Shown here in pieces: positions 25,721 through 34,996 of a stretch of DNA of 64,000 bases. Under the pieces are notes generated by a model. That model searched no databases. It had not been told where the DNA came from and saw only the letters and a list, made by a program, of their open reading frames with translations. A program made the position numbers and the translations under genes. Position 1 is the stretch's first letter. The number at the start of each line of letters is the position of its first letter. Where the stretch lies: the NCBI GenBank assembly GCA_023336205.1, contig JALQCR010000021.1:51056-115055 (forward strand). The letters are read 5' to 3'. The DNA is from Pseudanabaena sp. Salubria-1 (GTDB lineage Bacteria > Cyanobacteriota > Cyanobacteriia > Pseudanabaenales > Pseudanabaenaceae).

Positions 25721-25813
25721 TTTATTAGAAGTGTTTAAGCTCACATAGTAATGACCTATACTTCGGTAATCTAGTAGTCAAGTGACTTTACAACAGCCGA
25801 TATCTTTGCTCCT

Positions 25814-28000
25814 ATGACCAGAATAAAAAAAGATTTAGCAAAAAAAGATCTAGAAGTTGACATGATCGAAACGATTACTGAGTCGATAGGAATCTCAGAA
25901 TCTATCCCAGAAGAAATTGACGAGCAAGATGAAAAGTCAGTTGATCGTGCCATGTATTTTTTTAATCGTGAACTAAGCTGGATTGCTTTTAATAAAAGAG
26001 TTTTAAGCGAAGGGATTGACTCGCGCACATCATTACTAGAAAGAGCCAAGTTTTTTGCAATTTTTAGTACTAATCTTGACGAATTTTTTATGGTTAGAGT
26101 GGCGAGGGTTAAGAAAAAGTTTGCAGAGCAGATGGATATTATCTCTGATGATGGACTTAGTCCAGAAAAGCAGTTGCAAGTAATTCGTGAAGCTCTTGTG
26201 CCATTGGTCACAATGCAACATGAATTTTTTGAAAATACCCTGCGTCCAGAATTGCATAAGCATGGAGTGAAAATCCTTGACTACAAAGATATAGATAAGA
26301 AACATCAGCGATATCTCAAAACCTATTTCCAAGACAAACTATTTCCAGTACTCACGCCACTAGCTGTCGATCCTGCACATCCATTCCCTTATATCTCCAA
26401 TCTCAGTCTCAATTTGGTGGTGATCGTGCGCGATCGCGACACTAAGGAAAGGAATTTTGCACGAGTAAAAGTACCAAATGTATTACCACGCTTTGTCAAA
26501 ATCCCTGAAACCGATGATCATACTTTTGTGCCGTTGGAACAGGTAATCGCCCATAACCTTGATGCGTTATTTCCTGGAATGGAGATTGTCAGTTATTATC
26601 CATTTCGGATTACCCGTGACGCGGAGCTTGACATCGAAGAAGAAGAAGCAGATGACTTGATTTCGGCTTTGCAAGAAGAATTGCGTAAGCAGAAGTTTGG
26701 CTCAGTTGTACGGATGGAAATCGCTAGCGATATCCCGTCAGAGATCCGTAAGGAGTTGATTGATCAATTAGGAATTACTGAAGCTGATGTTTACGACATT
26801 CCTGGGTTAATTGGTCTAGGTAGTCTGATGGCGATCGCTTTTTTGCCCATGCCTGAGCATCAGGATAAGCCTTGGCGATCTGTAACTCATCCACGATTGA
26901 AGCAAGGGGATGAAGATGGCAAGAACATTTTTGACATCATTAGCGAAGGCGATTTTTTAGTTCATCATCCTTATCAGTCTTTTACCACAACGGTACAACG
27001 GTTTATCGAAGAAGCGGCAAATGATGACAATGTCCTTGCGATCAAACAAACTCTATATCGCACATCTGGAGATTCACCAATTGTCCATGCGCTGATTCGG
27101 GCGGCGGAGAATGGCAAGCAGGTTGCGGTGTTAGTGGAGCTAAAAGCGAGATTTGATGAGGCGAATAACATTCTCTGGGCAAAGAAGCTAGAAAATGCGG
27201 GAGTGCATGTGGTCTATGGGCTAAAGAATCTCAAAACCCATACCAAAACAGCTCTGGTGGTGAGACAAGAAGGCGATCGCCTAGTACGTTATGTTCATAT
27301 TGGTACTGGTAATTACAACCCAAAAACAGCAAGATTTTATAGCGATCTTGGCATTTTTAGCTGTAATGATAATTTGGGTGCAGATTTGACTGATTTGTTC
27401 AACTACCTCACTGGTTATTCGCGTCAGCGTGACTATCGCAAGCTGCTAGTTGCACCTGTGAATATGCGTGAGAAATTCTTAAAACTGATCCATCGCGAAA
27501 TTGAACATCAAAAGCAGGGCTATCCTTCTTACATCATTGCTAAAATGAACTCATTGGTTGATCCTGAGATTATCTCGGCGTTGTATGAGGCTTCGCAAGT
27601 TGGGGTAAATATTGATTTGATCATTCGCGGTATTTGCTGTGTTCGACCCAAGGTAAAGGGATTAAGCGATCGCATCAGGGTAATTAGTGTAATCGGGCGC
27701 TTTCTAGAACATTCTCGCATTTTCTATTTTAGTAATGGCGGCGAAGAGCAGGTATATATCGGTAGTGCTGACTGGATGCCGCGTAATCTTGATGCCAGGG
27801 TTGAGGTAATTACCCCTATTGAGGAAGGTTCTCTAGTCAAGGAACTGAAGCAGATTCTAGAAATCATCCTAGCCGATAATCGTCAAGCTTGGGATCTTAA
27901 AGCAGATGGAACCTATATTCAGCGCTCTCCCAAGGATGGAGAGCCTGAAATGAGCTCACAAAAGCACTTTATGTCTCAAGGCCGACCCGAATTCGCATAA
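25814..28000 (+). CDS. ppk1: Polyphosphate kinase 1
   Basis: 728 residues. PPK1 polymerises ATP gamma-phosphate into polyphosphate. The order is N-domain (FFNRELSWIAFNKRVL), head domain (FPYISNLSLNLVVIV), then the two PLD-like C domains. These carry TLYRTSGDSPIVHALIRAAE, KTHTKTALVVRQEG (autophosphorylated His region) and YVHIGTGNYNPKTARFYSD. The second set is RGICCVRPKVKG and EHSRIFYF. Full length. ATG 25814 is the first start, and ATG 25862 cannot be excluded. The gene converges with bioB and both end in a shared palindrome. Confidence 0.96.
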   Translation: MTRIKKDLAKKDLEVDMIETITESIGISESIPEEIDEQDEKSVDRAMYFFNRELSWIAFNKRVLSEGIDSRTSLLERAKFFAIFSTNLDEFFMVRVARVKKKFAEQMDIISDDGLSPEKQLQVIREALVPLVTMQHEFFENTLRPELHKHGVKILDYKDIDKKHQRYLKTYFQDKLFPVLTPLAVDPAHPFPYISNLSLNLVVIVRDRDTKERNFARVKVPNVLPRFVKIPETDDHTFVPLEQVIAHNLDALFPGMEIVSYYPFRITRDAELDIEEEEADDLISALQEELRKQKFGSVVRMEIASDIPSEIRKELIDQLGITEADVYDIPGLIGLGSLMAIAFLPMPEHQDKPWRSVTHPRLKQGDEDGKNIFDIISEGDFLVHHPYQSFTTTVQRFIEEAANDDNVLAIKQTLYRTSGDSPIVHALIRAAENGKQVAVLVELKARFDEANNILWAKKLENAGVHVVYGLKNLKTHTKTALVVRQEGDRLVRYVHIGTGNYNPKTARFYSDLGIFSCNDNLGADLTDLFNYLTGYSRQRDYRKLLVAPVNMREKFLKLIHREIEHQKQGYPSYIIAKMNSLVDPEIISALYEASQVGVNIDLIIRGICCVRPKVKGLSDRIRVISVIGRFLEHSRIFYFSNGGEEQVYIGSADWMPRNLDARVEVITPIEEGSLVKELKQILEIILADNRQAWDLKADGTYIQRSPKDGEPEMSSQKHFMSQGRPEFA

Positions 28001-28040
28001 TAAAAAAGGCTCCCTTTGGGAGCCTTTTTTATTATGCGAA
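27992..28040. terminator. Shared palindrome over ppk1 and bioB ends
   Basis: A perfect 49-bp palindrome (23-bp arms, loop TTT) with GGCTCCC-TTT-GGGAGCC at the centre. Each arm contains the last four codons (E-F-A-stop) of one gene, so both proteins end in EFA. Clearly a bidirectional terminator. Confidence 0.9.
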
Positions 28041-28970
28041 TTCCTTCGGTTTTACACCTAACTTTTGGAACATCTCTGCATCATCTTGCCAGTCTGGATT
28101 CGCAGTCGTGAGCAACTTCTCACTAGAGAAGATCGAATTTGCGCCTGCGAGGAAGCAAAGTGCTTGGTCGGAGACACTGAGCCGATCGCGTCCTGCGGAG
28201 AGTCTCACAACTGCCTTGGGCATCAGGATTCTTGCAGTTGCGACCATGCGCACTAAAACCAAAGGATCGATCGCCTCAAGCTCACCAAATGGAGTTCCCG
28301 CAACGGGAGACAATGCGTTAATTGGCACTGACTCAGGTTGTGGGGTGAGGTTTGCTAATGTTTGCAAAAGATCAATGCGATCGCTGTCAGTTTCGCCCAT
28401 GCCGACGATGCCGCCACAACAAACTTGAATACCTGCATCAGCCACATGCTGAATTGTTTCGAGGCGATCGCGATAGGTGCGAGTCGTGATAATTTCGGGA
28501 TAGAAACTTTCGGAAGTATCGAGATTATGGTTATAGGCTGTCAAGCCTGCTTTGGCTAAGCGCTGAGCTTGATCTGGGCGCAACATTCCCATCGTTACAC
28601 AGGCTTCCATTTCCATCCCTGCTACGGCTTCGACCATTTGCAAAACCCGCTCAAACTCTTCCCCATCAGGTGCATTGCGCCACGCCGCTCCCATACAAAA
28701 TCTGGTCGCGCCATGCTTTTTCGCTTCTTTTGCTTGGCTAATCACCTCATCTAGTGGCAACAGGGGATAAGTCTCAACTCCTGTTGGATAGCGAGCACTT
28801 TGAGGACAATATTTACAATCTTCAGGACAACGACCTGATTTTATATTCGATAGAGTGCACATCTGTACAGCATCAGTTTGATGATATTGCCGATGTACTG
28901 ATTGCGCCTCAAAAATCAGAGACAACAAGGGTTTGTTATAAATTTCGGTAACAGATTCAAGGGAAATCAA
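28032..28970 (-). CDS. bioB: Biotin synthase
   Basis: 312-residue radical SAM enzyme that inserts sulfur into dethiobiotin. The 4Fe-4S cysteines are Cys48, Cys52 and Cys55 in SGRCPEDCKYCPQSARY. Later conserved segments are CMGAAWRNAPDGEEFERV, YNHNLDTSESFYPEIITTRT and VCCGGIVGMGET. The C-terminus keeps VRLSAGRDRLSVSDQALCFL with the 2Fe-2S arginine region. Length is normal, and no other biotin genes lie nearby. Confidence 0.96.
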   Translation of the reverse strand: MISLESVTEIYNKPLLSLIFEAQSVHRQYHQTDAVQMCTLSNIKSGRCPEDCKYCPQSARYPTGVETYPLLPLDEVISQAKEAKKHGATRFCMGAAWRNAPDGEEFERVLQMVEAVAGMEMEACVTMGMLRPDQAQRLAKAGLTAYNHNLDTSESFYPEIITTRTYRDRLETIQHVADAGIQVCCGGIVGMGETDSDRIDLLQTLANLTPQPESVPINALSPVAGTPFGELEAIDPLVLVRMVATARILMPKAVVRLSAGRDRLSVSDQALCFLAGANSIFSSEKLLTTANPDWQDDAEMFQKLGVKPKEFA

Positions 28971-29063
28971 AAGAGTATTTATGCTTACGATATAATGATA
29001 GAGATCGTCATTGTACTGTGAAGGAATACCGCTTGAGAGAGCGATCGCAATACTTCTTTATGT

Positions 29064-29092
29064 AAGAGTGTTCCCCTCTGGGGCGCACTCTT
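29064..29092. terminator. Terminator after sqdX
   Basis: AAGAGTG-TTCCCCTCTGGGGCG-CACTCTT, just downstream of the sqdX stop on the minus strand. Confidence 0.75.
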
Positions 29093-29099
29093 CTGTACT

Positions 29100-30227
29100 T
29101 TAAGCACTTAAAACTGGTTTACAAGCCTCTATTGTCTGTTCATAATAATTTTGTAATTGACGTGTGGCTGCATCCCAGCCCCACTTTTCAGCTTCTAGAC
29201 GGGCTTCGATGCACATATACTCATTACGATTTTGCAAAAGATTTTGAGTTGCCAAAGTCAAGCCATTGCTGTCATTAGGCTCAAATAAATAGCCATTAAT
29301 GCCATTGGTGACAATGTCAGGAATCCCACCTGAATTTGCGGCTACAACTGGACAACCAGCCGCCATAGCTTCAAGTAGAACTAAGCCGAGAGTTTCTGTT
29401 CGCGATGGGAATAAAAAGGCATCACTAGAGGCAAAAGCTGCGGCAAGATCATCGCCACGTAAATAGCCCACAAAATTGGTTTTAGTATCTGCAAAAATCT
29501 TCTCCAGTTCTTGCCGATAGGGGCCATTTCCCACTAGAGCAAGGCGACTATTGGGGATTGCTTCTAGTACTGGCAAAATTTGCTGAATCTCTTTCTCGGC
29601 AGAGAGTCTACCAACGTACAGAAATAGAATCTCTTCAGGATGTCCTTGGGTAAGGTGCGATCGCATTTCGGCACTTTTAAATCTTGGATGAAACTGTACC
29701 GTATCGACACCACGCTGCCAAAGATCAAGCCTCTCCACACCATGCGATCGCAGTTCGTCAATCATCACTGTCGAAGTACAAAGATTAAGTGCTGCTTGAT
29801 TGTGAGTGTTTTTGACCAATTCCCACATCACGCCCTCAAGGAAACCCAATCCATAATGCTGCAAATATTGGGGTAAATGGGTGTGATAGGAAGCCATAAG
29901 TGGATAGTTCATCGATTTGGCATAATATAGCCCCGCCATGCCCAAAATTGCGGGATTCACAATATGCACAATATCGGGGTTAAATTTCTCAAGCGCATTA
30001 CCTATTGAAGGGCGTGGTAAGGCTACTTTTAGTTCTGGATATAGGGGGAAGTCAAAGGCTGATACACCATAAATCTCTGCCCCACAATATTCTTTAAGCC
30101 CTCCATCGGGCGAAAACACCAATACTTGGTTACCGAGCTTGACCAGATATTCGACGGTATATTTGAGGCGAGTAACGATGCCATCAATTTTTGGCAAAAA
30201 TGTCTCGGTAAATATGGCGATACGCAT
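29100..30227 (-). CDS. sqdX: Sulfoquinovosyltransferase (SQDG synthesis)
   Basis: A GT4-family glycosyltransferase of 375 residues from ATG 30227 (MRIAIFTETFLPKIDG), chosen over the upstream ATG in the same frame because MRIAIFTETF is the normal GT4 start. Landmarks are GIVTRLKYTVEYL, YHTHLPQYLQHYGLGFLEG and YVGRLSAEKEI. The nucleotide-sugar-binding SRTETLGLVLLEAMAAGCPV carries the E-x7-E pattern. The close similarity to SqdX suggests transfer of sulfoquinovose to diacylglycerol, the last step of thylakoid sulfolipid synthesis. Confidence 0.9.
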   Translation of the reverse strand: MRIAIFTETFLPKIDGIVTRLKYTVEYLVKLGNQVLVFSPDGGLKEYCGAEIYGVSAFDFPLYPELKVALPRPSIGNALEKFNPDIVHIVNPAILGMAGLYYAKSMNYPLMASYHTHLPQYLQHYGLGFLEGVMWELVKNTHNQAALNLCTSTVMIDELRSHGVERLDLWQRGVDTVQFHPRFKSAEMRSHLTQGHPEEILFLYVGRLSAEKEIQQILPVLEAIPNSRLALVGNGPYRQELEKIFADTKTNFVGYLRGDDLAAAFASSDAFLFPSRTETLGLVLLEAMAAGCPVVAANSGGIPDIVTNGINGYLFEPNDSNGLTLATQNLLQNRNEYMCIEARLEAEKWGWDAATRQLQNYYEQTIEACKPVLSA

Positions 30228-30272
30228 AGTGATAACTGTACGGAATCGTTGGCTATGGGCTGACAGCATCAT

Positions 30273-30575
30273 ACTATGGTAGGTAATCTCCTATACAAAT
30301 AAAAAGTCAAATCCTCACAGATGGGTTAATTGTGTAAAGGAAAGTTTACTTAATGCCGACTTGCGCGATCGCGATCATCATCAACAGGCGATCGCGATTG
30401 TTCCCTACCTCTGACCGCAGGCACAATGAAATAAGTACAGGTTTCGTTGCATCCACAAATAATATTCACCCATGAAGGTGTTTAACAGAGACGAAATTAT
30501 TGCTGTTCTACTCTAATATTTTTCAGTATGGATTGTAAGAGTTGCTTTGTATTTAACCTTGGGAGGATCGAATAT
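30273..30575. other. Intergenic stretch without a visible gene
   Basis: About 300 bp between divergent sqdX and the AbrB-type antitoxin. It contains several GCGATCGC-like sites (30366-30395) but no convincing ORF or hairpin. Confidence 0.5.
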
Positions 30576-30597
30576 TTAGGCTATACTTAGGCTATAC
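30576..30597. promoter_or_regulatory. Tandem 11-bp repeat, likely operator
   Basis: TTAGGCTATAC occurs twice in a row, 29 bp before the antitoxin start. TATAC could serve as a -10. Antitoxins of this class commonly bind such sites to repress themselves. Confidence 0.5.
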
Positions 30598-30626
30598 GAT
30601 TACTGCAAGAATAATTACCAAAAGCT

Positions 30627-30878
30627 ATGTTGGTTAAGGTTCAGAAATGGGGCAATAGTAAGGGAATTAGACTCAGTAAAGAAGTTTTAGCTGAGGCAAA
30701 TATTTTGGTTGGTGATGAGCTAGAGATTACTAGCACAAAAGATAAACTCGTCATCAAACCTATTCGCAAAATTCGCGGAAAATATCATCTTCAAGATCTA
30801 GTTACTAAAATACCGCAAGACTATAAGGCTAATGAAGAGAATTGGGGGGCGGCTGTAGGTTTGGAAGTCATGTTATGA
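30627..30878 (+). CDS. AbrB/MazE-type antitoxin, no visible toxin
   Basis: 83 residues with the swapped-hairpin AbrB start VQKWGNSKGIRLSKEVLAEA, then LVGDELEITSTKDKLVIKPI, and an acidic, toxin-binding type tail ending NEENWGAAVGLEVML. MazE-like antitoxins bind DNA as dimers and neutralise a MazF toxin encoded just downstream. Here a downstream ATG overlapping the stop (MKVLT) hits a stop after five codons, so the toxin is gone. The gene stands as an orphan. Confidence 0.82.
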   Translation: MLVKVQKWGNSKGIRLSKEVLAEANILVGDELEITSTKDKLVIKPIRKIRGKYHLQDLVTKIPQDYKANEENWGAAVGLEVML

Positions 30879-31189
30879 AGGTGTTAACCTAAATTCAGTG
30901 TATACGAGAATATATACAAATCTTGTCATAACTATGCTTTATAAAATTACGTTTACAGAGAAGGCGACAGTAATTCCTGATTGGATTAGTTGTTCAATTT
31001 AGAAATAGGTGTGTTCCATTTTGCGACGTTCGCCTAGCATAAATTATGTGTTAAGCGATTAGGCTTTAGTAAATAATTTTATTTGGTGTGCAAGCAGAAT
31101 AGAATTATGATGTTGCTATCTGAACCAATCTATGAGTACAAGTGACAAATTAGCAATTCTAACTATCGTAGTTCCTGCCATAATATCTT

Positions 31190-32209
31190 CGCTCATGTAG
31201 GTAAATAGGTGGAAGGAGGAAAAAGAAGACGACGCAGGAAGTCAAAATCAATCCAACGTAGATTGTAAGCCCACTCGAACATGGCTACATACAGATACAA
31301 ATACTTCTTGTGAATACCTCGAAAGGGACGCAGAAAATTGCGTAAACCAACCCAAATGCCCTCCATAGTATTGCAATGAACCTCACAAAAACCATCTTGA
31401 TCTTCATCGCGGGCATACTCGCGCTGAGAGTGACAAACGGTTTGACGCTCACGACCAGAAGCAGGTATGCGATTATAAGCATCGGATTCATCGGTATAGA
31501 CTGTCGTGGTCGGTAAGGTCGTTACCTCTACCTGCGGTTGAATCGTGATTTGTTGAGTATTGTCACAGACCTTCATGCGGATCTGACCACTGTTGCGCCC
31601 AACAGTACCGACAATGGGTGGACGGTCATTTGCCATGGTTCCCTTGCCTTTGCGTTGATTCCCGCGTTGTCTTGGTGGGTCTGCTATTGGATCTTTTTTT
31701 TTGCTCCCTTTTCTCCTGCATTCTGAAACATCTCGTCCATCTCGGCTTCAGCATCGGGCAGATTACCATTAATCAAATGGGCAAATCCTCGACGTTGGAT
31801 GCGATGCCGCCAAGACAATAATGTCCCATAGTCGAGTCCTAGTTCCTCGGCTATGTGTTGGGTCGTTTGTCCTTGTAAGAATCCACGCAATATCAGCACG
31901 ATCTGACCACAGGTGTAATGGCTTCCTGATAAGTCTGTTCCTGTAAAAATGTGAAACACTTTCCCACATTCCCGACACTTATATTTGACGATTGGTGTAC
32001 GTTGGCGATCGTGTGGCGCTTGTCCTGCTGGTATTGCGTGTCCACTTGGACAATGCAAACCCTTTGGATGCAGGATCTTTAATAACCATTCATAGCACGC
32101 TTGTTCATCTAACAATTCGGTCAGGGGAAATTTGATCATGGCATCTCTATCGATTCATGAAAATGACTTCCTCCTATTTTGCCATTTCACCTACTTCCCC
32201 ATATGAGCG
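31190..32209 (-). mobile_element. IS1595-type insertion sequence
   Basis: A 1,020-bp element with imperfect terminal repeats (CGCTCATGTAGGTAAATAGG on one side, CGCTCATATGGGGAAGTAGG on the other) and a perfect 8-bp target duplication AATATCTT (31182-31189 and 32210-32217). It carries one transposase split by a frameshift. The 8-bp duplication and the protein motifs fit IS1595. Confidence 0.9.
31193..32139 (-). CDS. IS1595-type transposase, -1 frameshift at A9
   Basis: The first frame (ATG 32139) has a zinc ribbon (CPSGHA ... YKCRECGKVFHIFTGTDLSG) and stops at 31684. The second frame reads on from the same spot (DPPRQRGNQRKGKGT, then NDRPPIVGTVGRNSGQIRM, TVYTDESDAYNRI), giving the catalytic part, and ends at 31193. 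The junction is a run of nine A (31691-31699 on the other strand as T). A -1 shift or an extra A in the mRNA joins the frames. This may be programmed slippage; alternatively it is a mutation or a homopolymer sequencing error. Confidence 0.85.
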
Positions 32210-32554
32210 AATATCTTTAATTGCTTTGTATTTCCAGTTTCTGCGAAAGACTCAGACCATAAATATCACTATGCTTGACTGGTATTTAGAGAATGTCCAA
32301 AATTCTGAATCGATATTGTTACTAAAGCTATCTTTTGCAAATTCAGGCAATCAAACAATCATTATATCAAAGATCAGCTTAATCTTTGAGCGCAACAAAG
32401 AAAAGTGCTTGCACATAATAAAAGAAGGCAATAACGATCCACTTGTTCTAAGACCTTCAGATGTCAGACAAGAAAACTATCGGTTTGCATGTTCAGAAAA
32501 CCATTTTTCATTCATCTTAGATCAAGACCCAAACCGTCGAGAAATCAAATCAAT

Positions 32555-33641
32555 CGCCAATTCAAGGATGAAATGCAACACCTAGAGATCTTTGCGTAAA
32601 GGGACTCATAAGGATATTCTGATATTAATCACAATAATTAGGATACCCTCATGAGCTTTGTCCATCTTACCACCACAGAAAGAAGTGAACTGTATAAACT
32701 AAGAGTAATTGAGCAATTATCTGTATCAGAGATAGGTCGTCGCTTGAAGCGAAACAAAAGTACGATTTCAAGAGAGTTATCGCGCAATACAGACGAGCGA
32801 CAGATTGGCTATTTGCCAGATACTGCGGTTGCCCTGATGAAAGCAAGACGGAAACAAGCAAAGGTAAGATTTCAGAGCATCAGTGCTGAGACGATCGCCG
32901 AAGTCAAACAACGGTTAGAGCAACACCACAGCCCAGAGCAACTAGCAGGGAGAATGGAAAGGGAGGGGCTAGGTAAAATCAGCTATGAGACGATTTATCT
33001 GATGATCTATGCAAACCATCAAGAGATGGGAATATATCAACAATATCTGAGGCAGAAGCAAAAGCAACGAAGGCGCAAAGGTCGCCATCAGAAGCGAGGT
33101 GGCATTCCCAATAGGGTAGGGATAGAGAATCGACCGAAGATTGCAGATTTAAAAACAGAGATTGGACATTGGGAAAGTGATACGGTAATCGGGTGCAACC
33201 ACACAGGTATCGTAGTTACGCATGTTGATAAAGCATCGAAGTATTTACTTGCTGGACTAGCTAAGAACAAGACGATGGATGAGATAAACAGAGTGACATT
33301 CAATCTATTTGAGCCTATAGAATCAACATCTCGAAAGACAATGACCTTTGATAATGGAAGAGAATTCTGTGGGCATGAGAAGCTATCTGAAAGATTGAAA
33401 CTAGAGACCTTCTTTGCGAATCCATATCATTCATGGGAACGTGGATTGAATGAACACACCAATGGATTAATTAGAGAGTTCTATCCCAAAAGTACAAACT
33501 TTAAAATCGTGAAAGAAGAGGACTTTCAGAAGGCAGTGAATTTGATCAATCACAGACCCAGAAAATCACTTGACTATCGTACTCCTTACGAAGTATTCTT
33601 TGCTTCATCAGAACCCGTTGCATTTCATCCTTGAATTGGCG
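32555..33641 (+). mobile_element. IS30-family insertion sequence
   Basis: A 1,087-bp element with perfect terminal repeats of about 25 bp beginning CGCCAATTCAAGGATGAAAT, and a 3-bp target duplication AAT (32552-32554 and 33642-33644). It has one intact transposase gene on the plus strand. It sits inside the same small gene as the IS1595-type element. Confidence 0.93.
32651..33634 (+). CDS. IS30-family DDE transposase
   Basis: 327 residues. The N-terminal helix-turn-helix (LSVSEIGRRLKRNKSTISRE) binds the ends. The catalytic acids appear in GHWESDTVIG, TFDNGREFCG and WERGLNEHTNGLIREFYPK, the classical IS30 triad. The stop codon lies in the right terminal repeat. The gene is intact, so the element may still move. 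Confidence 0.95.
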   Translation: MSFVHLTTTERSELYKLRVIEQLSVSEIGRRLKRNKSTISRELSRNTDERQIGYLPDTAVALMKARRKQAKVRFQSISAETIAEVKQRLEQHHSPEQLAGRMEREGLGKISYETIYLMIYANHQEMGIYQQYLRQKQKQRRRKGRHQKRGGIPNRVGIENRPKIADLKTEIGHWESDTVIGCNHTGIVVTHVDKASKYLLAGLAKNKTMDEINRVTFNLFEPIESTSRKTMTFDNGREFCGHEKLSERLKLETFFANPYHSWERGLNEHTNGLIREFYPKSTNFKIVKEEDFQKAVNLINHRPRKSLDYRTPYEVFFASSEPVAFHP

Positions 33642-34088
33642 AATAATTCATTTTGAAATTATTGACTCCAAAGGGAAACACTATGAGAAAGATGTTCATG
33701 GGTGTATTGTCAAGGTCGAGAATTTCAAAGCTTGTGGAACTTCTTACATAAGAAATGCCCAAGTTGAGTTACTTAAGTAATCGTAATGTAGCATCGGTTA
33801 GTTTTATTTTGAGATCGCATTGCATCGATTTTATATTTTGTAGGATTGAATGTGAATCGCGCGATCGCAAATCATCAATGATTATTTGGATTTCATTAGA
33901 CAAAAAAATCATTTAGAAGTAATTTGATAAGAAAAAAAATTGACTTTAGAGATAAGTGTTGTAAAGTGACTTTCGATCCACTAGCATGGATAGATATTAT
34001 TTGATCGTGACAAGCCAGAAATGATTTCACCTTTGGTGAAGTTACCTATAAGAGAACTATTTAGAGGTTATTGAAGGAGTTCCATCTA

Positions 34089-34976
34089 ATGTCAATACAT
34101 ATAAGTTGTCAGTGTGGAGAATCTTACGACTTAAAAGATGAATATGCAGGAAGAACACTTAAATGTTCCAAATGTGGCGCAAGTCTTCAGGTTGTGAGTG
34201 AGCAAGGAATTCGTGAAAACAAGTATTCATCTGATTCAGCGTTTAACCGAGACAAGTTTCTTCTTCGTCAAAAACTTTTGGCTATTTCTGAAAAGTATGA
34301 TGTTTGTGACGAGCAAGCAAATCCTATTCTCTATGTCGAGCGCCCAGCCCATCTACTGAGAAACTTGGGGGCATCCCTAGCAGGCATAATTGCTGGAATT
34401 GCTTTTGTCATCTTTATTGCCATGATTTTTCGTGCTGTACCTGAACAGCTAAAGGGATTTCTCATAGTGTTTGCAATATTTGGTTGGCTAGCAGTGACAT
34501 TTATCGTGAGCATCTTGCTTTATAAAAAGCGAAATGTCACTATCTATCGCGACAAAAGTAAGCAAGATCCAATTTTGAAAATTTTACAAGATAAGAAAGT
34601 GGAAATCTTGACAGCAACTTTTACATTGAGAGATACCAATGGTGATTTAGCAAGGTTTCGCAAGAATTATTTATATGACATCTTTCGCAAACGCTGGAAC
34701 TGTTATGCCCCTAATGGTTCTCTAATCTGTGTTGCCAAGGAAGACTCACTTATTTTGTCACTGCTTCGACGGTTTTTAGGTACATTTTTCGGTCTACTCC
34801 GAACTAACTTCATCATCGTTCAAGGCGATAGCGATCGGGTTATTGGTGAATTCAATCGTAATTTTACGATCCTAGATCGTTATGTGCTAGATATGAGTGC
34901 TGACCAACAACACATCCTAGATCGAAGAATTGCGATCGCGATAGGCATTATTCTTGATACTGGCGAACGGCGATAA
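34089..34976 (+). CDS. Zinc-ribbon membrane protein, scramblase-like tail
   Basis: 295 residues from ATG 34089, chosen because AAGGAG at 34074-34079 sits at the right distance. The N-terminal treble of cysteines SCQCGESYDLKDEY then LKCSKCG is a zinc ribbon of the MJ0042/ribbon type. Two membrane helices follow (SLAGIIAGIAFVIFIAMIF and FLIVFAIFGWLAVTFIVSIL). The C-terminal half (LTATFTLRDTNGDLARFRKN, VIGEFNRNFTILDRYVLDMS) resembles LURP1/scramblase-type beta barrels; that likeness is by eye. It is followed by the rhomboid gene after 20 bp, likely one operon. Confidence 0.7.
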   Translation: MSIHISCQCGESYDLKDEYAGRTLKCSKCGASLQVVSEQGIRENKYSSDSAFNRDKFLLRQKLLAISEKYDVCDEQANPILYVERPAHLLRNLGASLAGIIAGIAFVIFIAMIFRAVPEQLKGFLIVFAIFGWLAVTFIVSILLYKKRNVTIYRDKSKQDPILKILQDKKVEILTATFTLRDTNGDLARFRKNYLYDIFRKRWNCYAPNGSLICVAKEDSLILSLLRRFLGTFFGLLRTNFIIVQGDSDRVIGEFNRNFTILDRYVLDMSADQQHILDRRIAIAIGIILDTGERR

Positions 34977-34996
34977 AAAGTTGCAAATTAAACCCC

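Larger units (their letters stand above)
31132..33780 (+). pseudogene. Small membrane-anchored protein split by two ISs
   Basis: Removing the IS1595-type and IS30-type elements, each with one copy of its target duplication, restores a single frame of 531 bp (176 residues). It runs from ATG 31132 (MSTSDKLAILTIVVPAIISL) to TAA 33778. It has one N-terminal hydrophobic helix and then a soluble domain (LSFANSGNQTIIISKISLIF, HFEIIDSKGKHYEKDVHG) that looks beta-rich. No family is recognised. No other damage is visible, so both insertions are probably recent. Confidence 0.85.

Noticed and set aside
30932..31000. Short ORF MLYKITFTEKATVIPDWISC after the AbrB-like gene
   Set aside because: Only 22 codons with no ribosome site and no recognisable family; it could be a toxin relic but cannot be supported.
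33781..34070. Possible gene between the split membrane-protein gene and the zinc-ribbon gene
   Set aside because: AT-rich with stops in all frames; I see no gene or hairpin in this 290-bp stretch.
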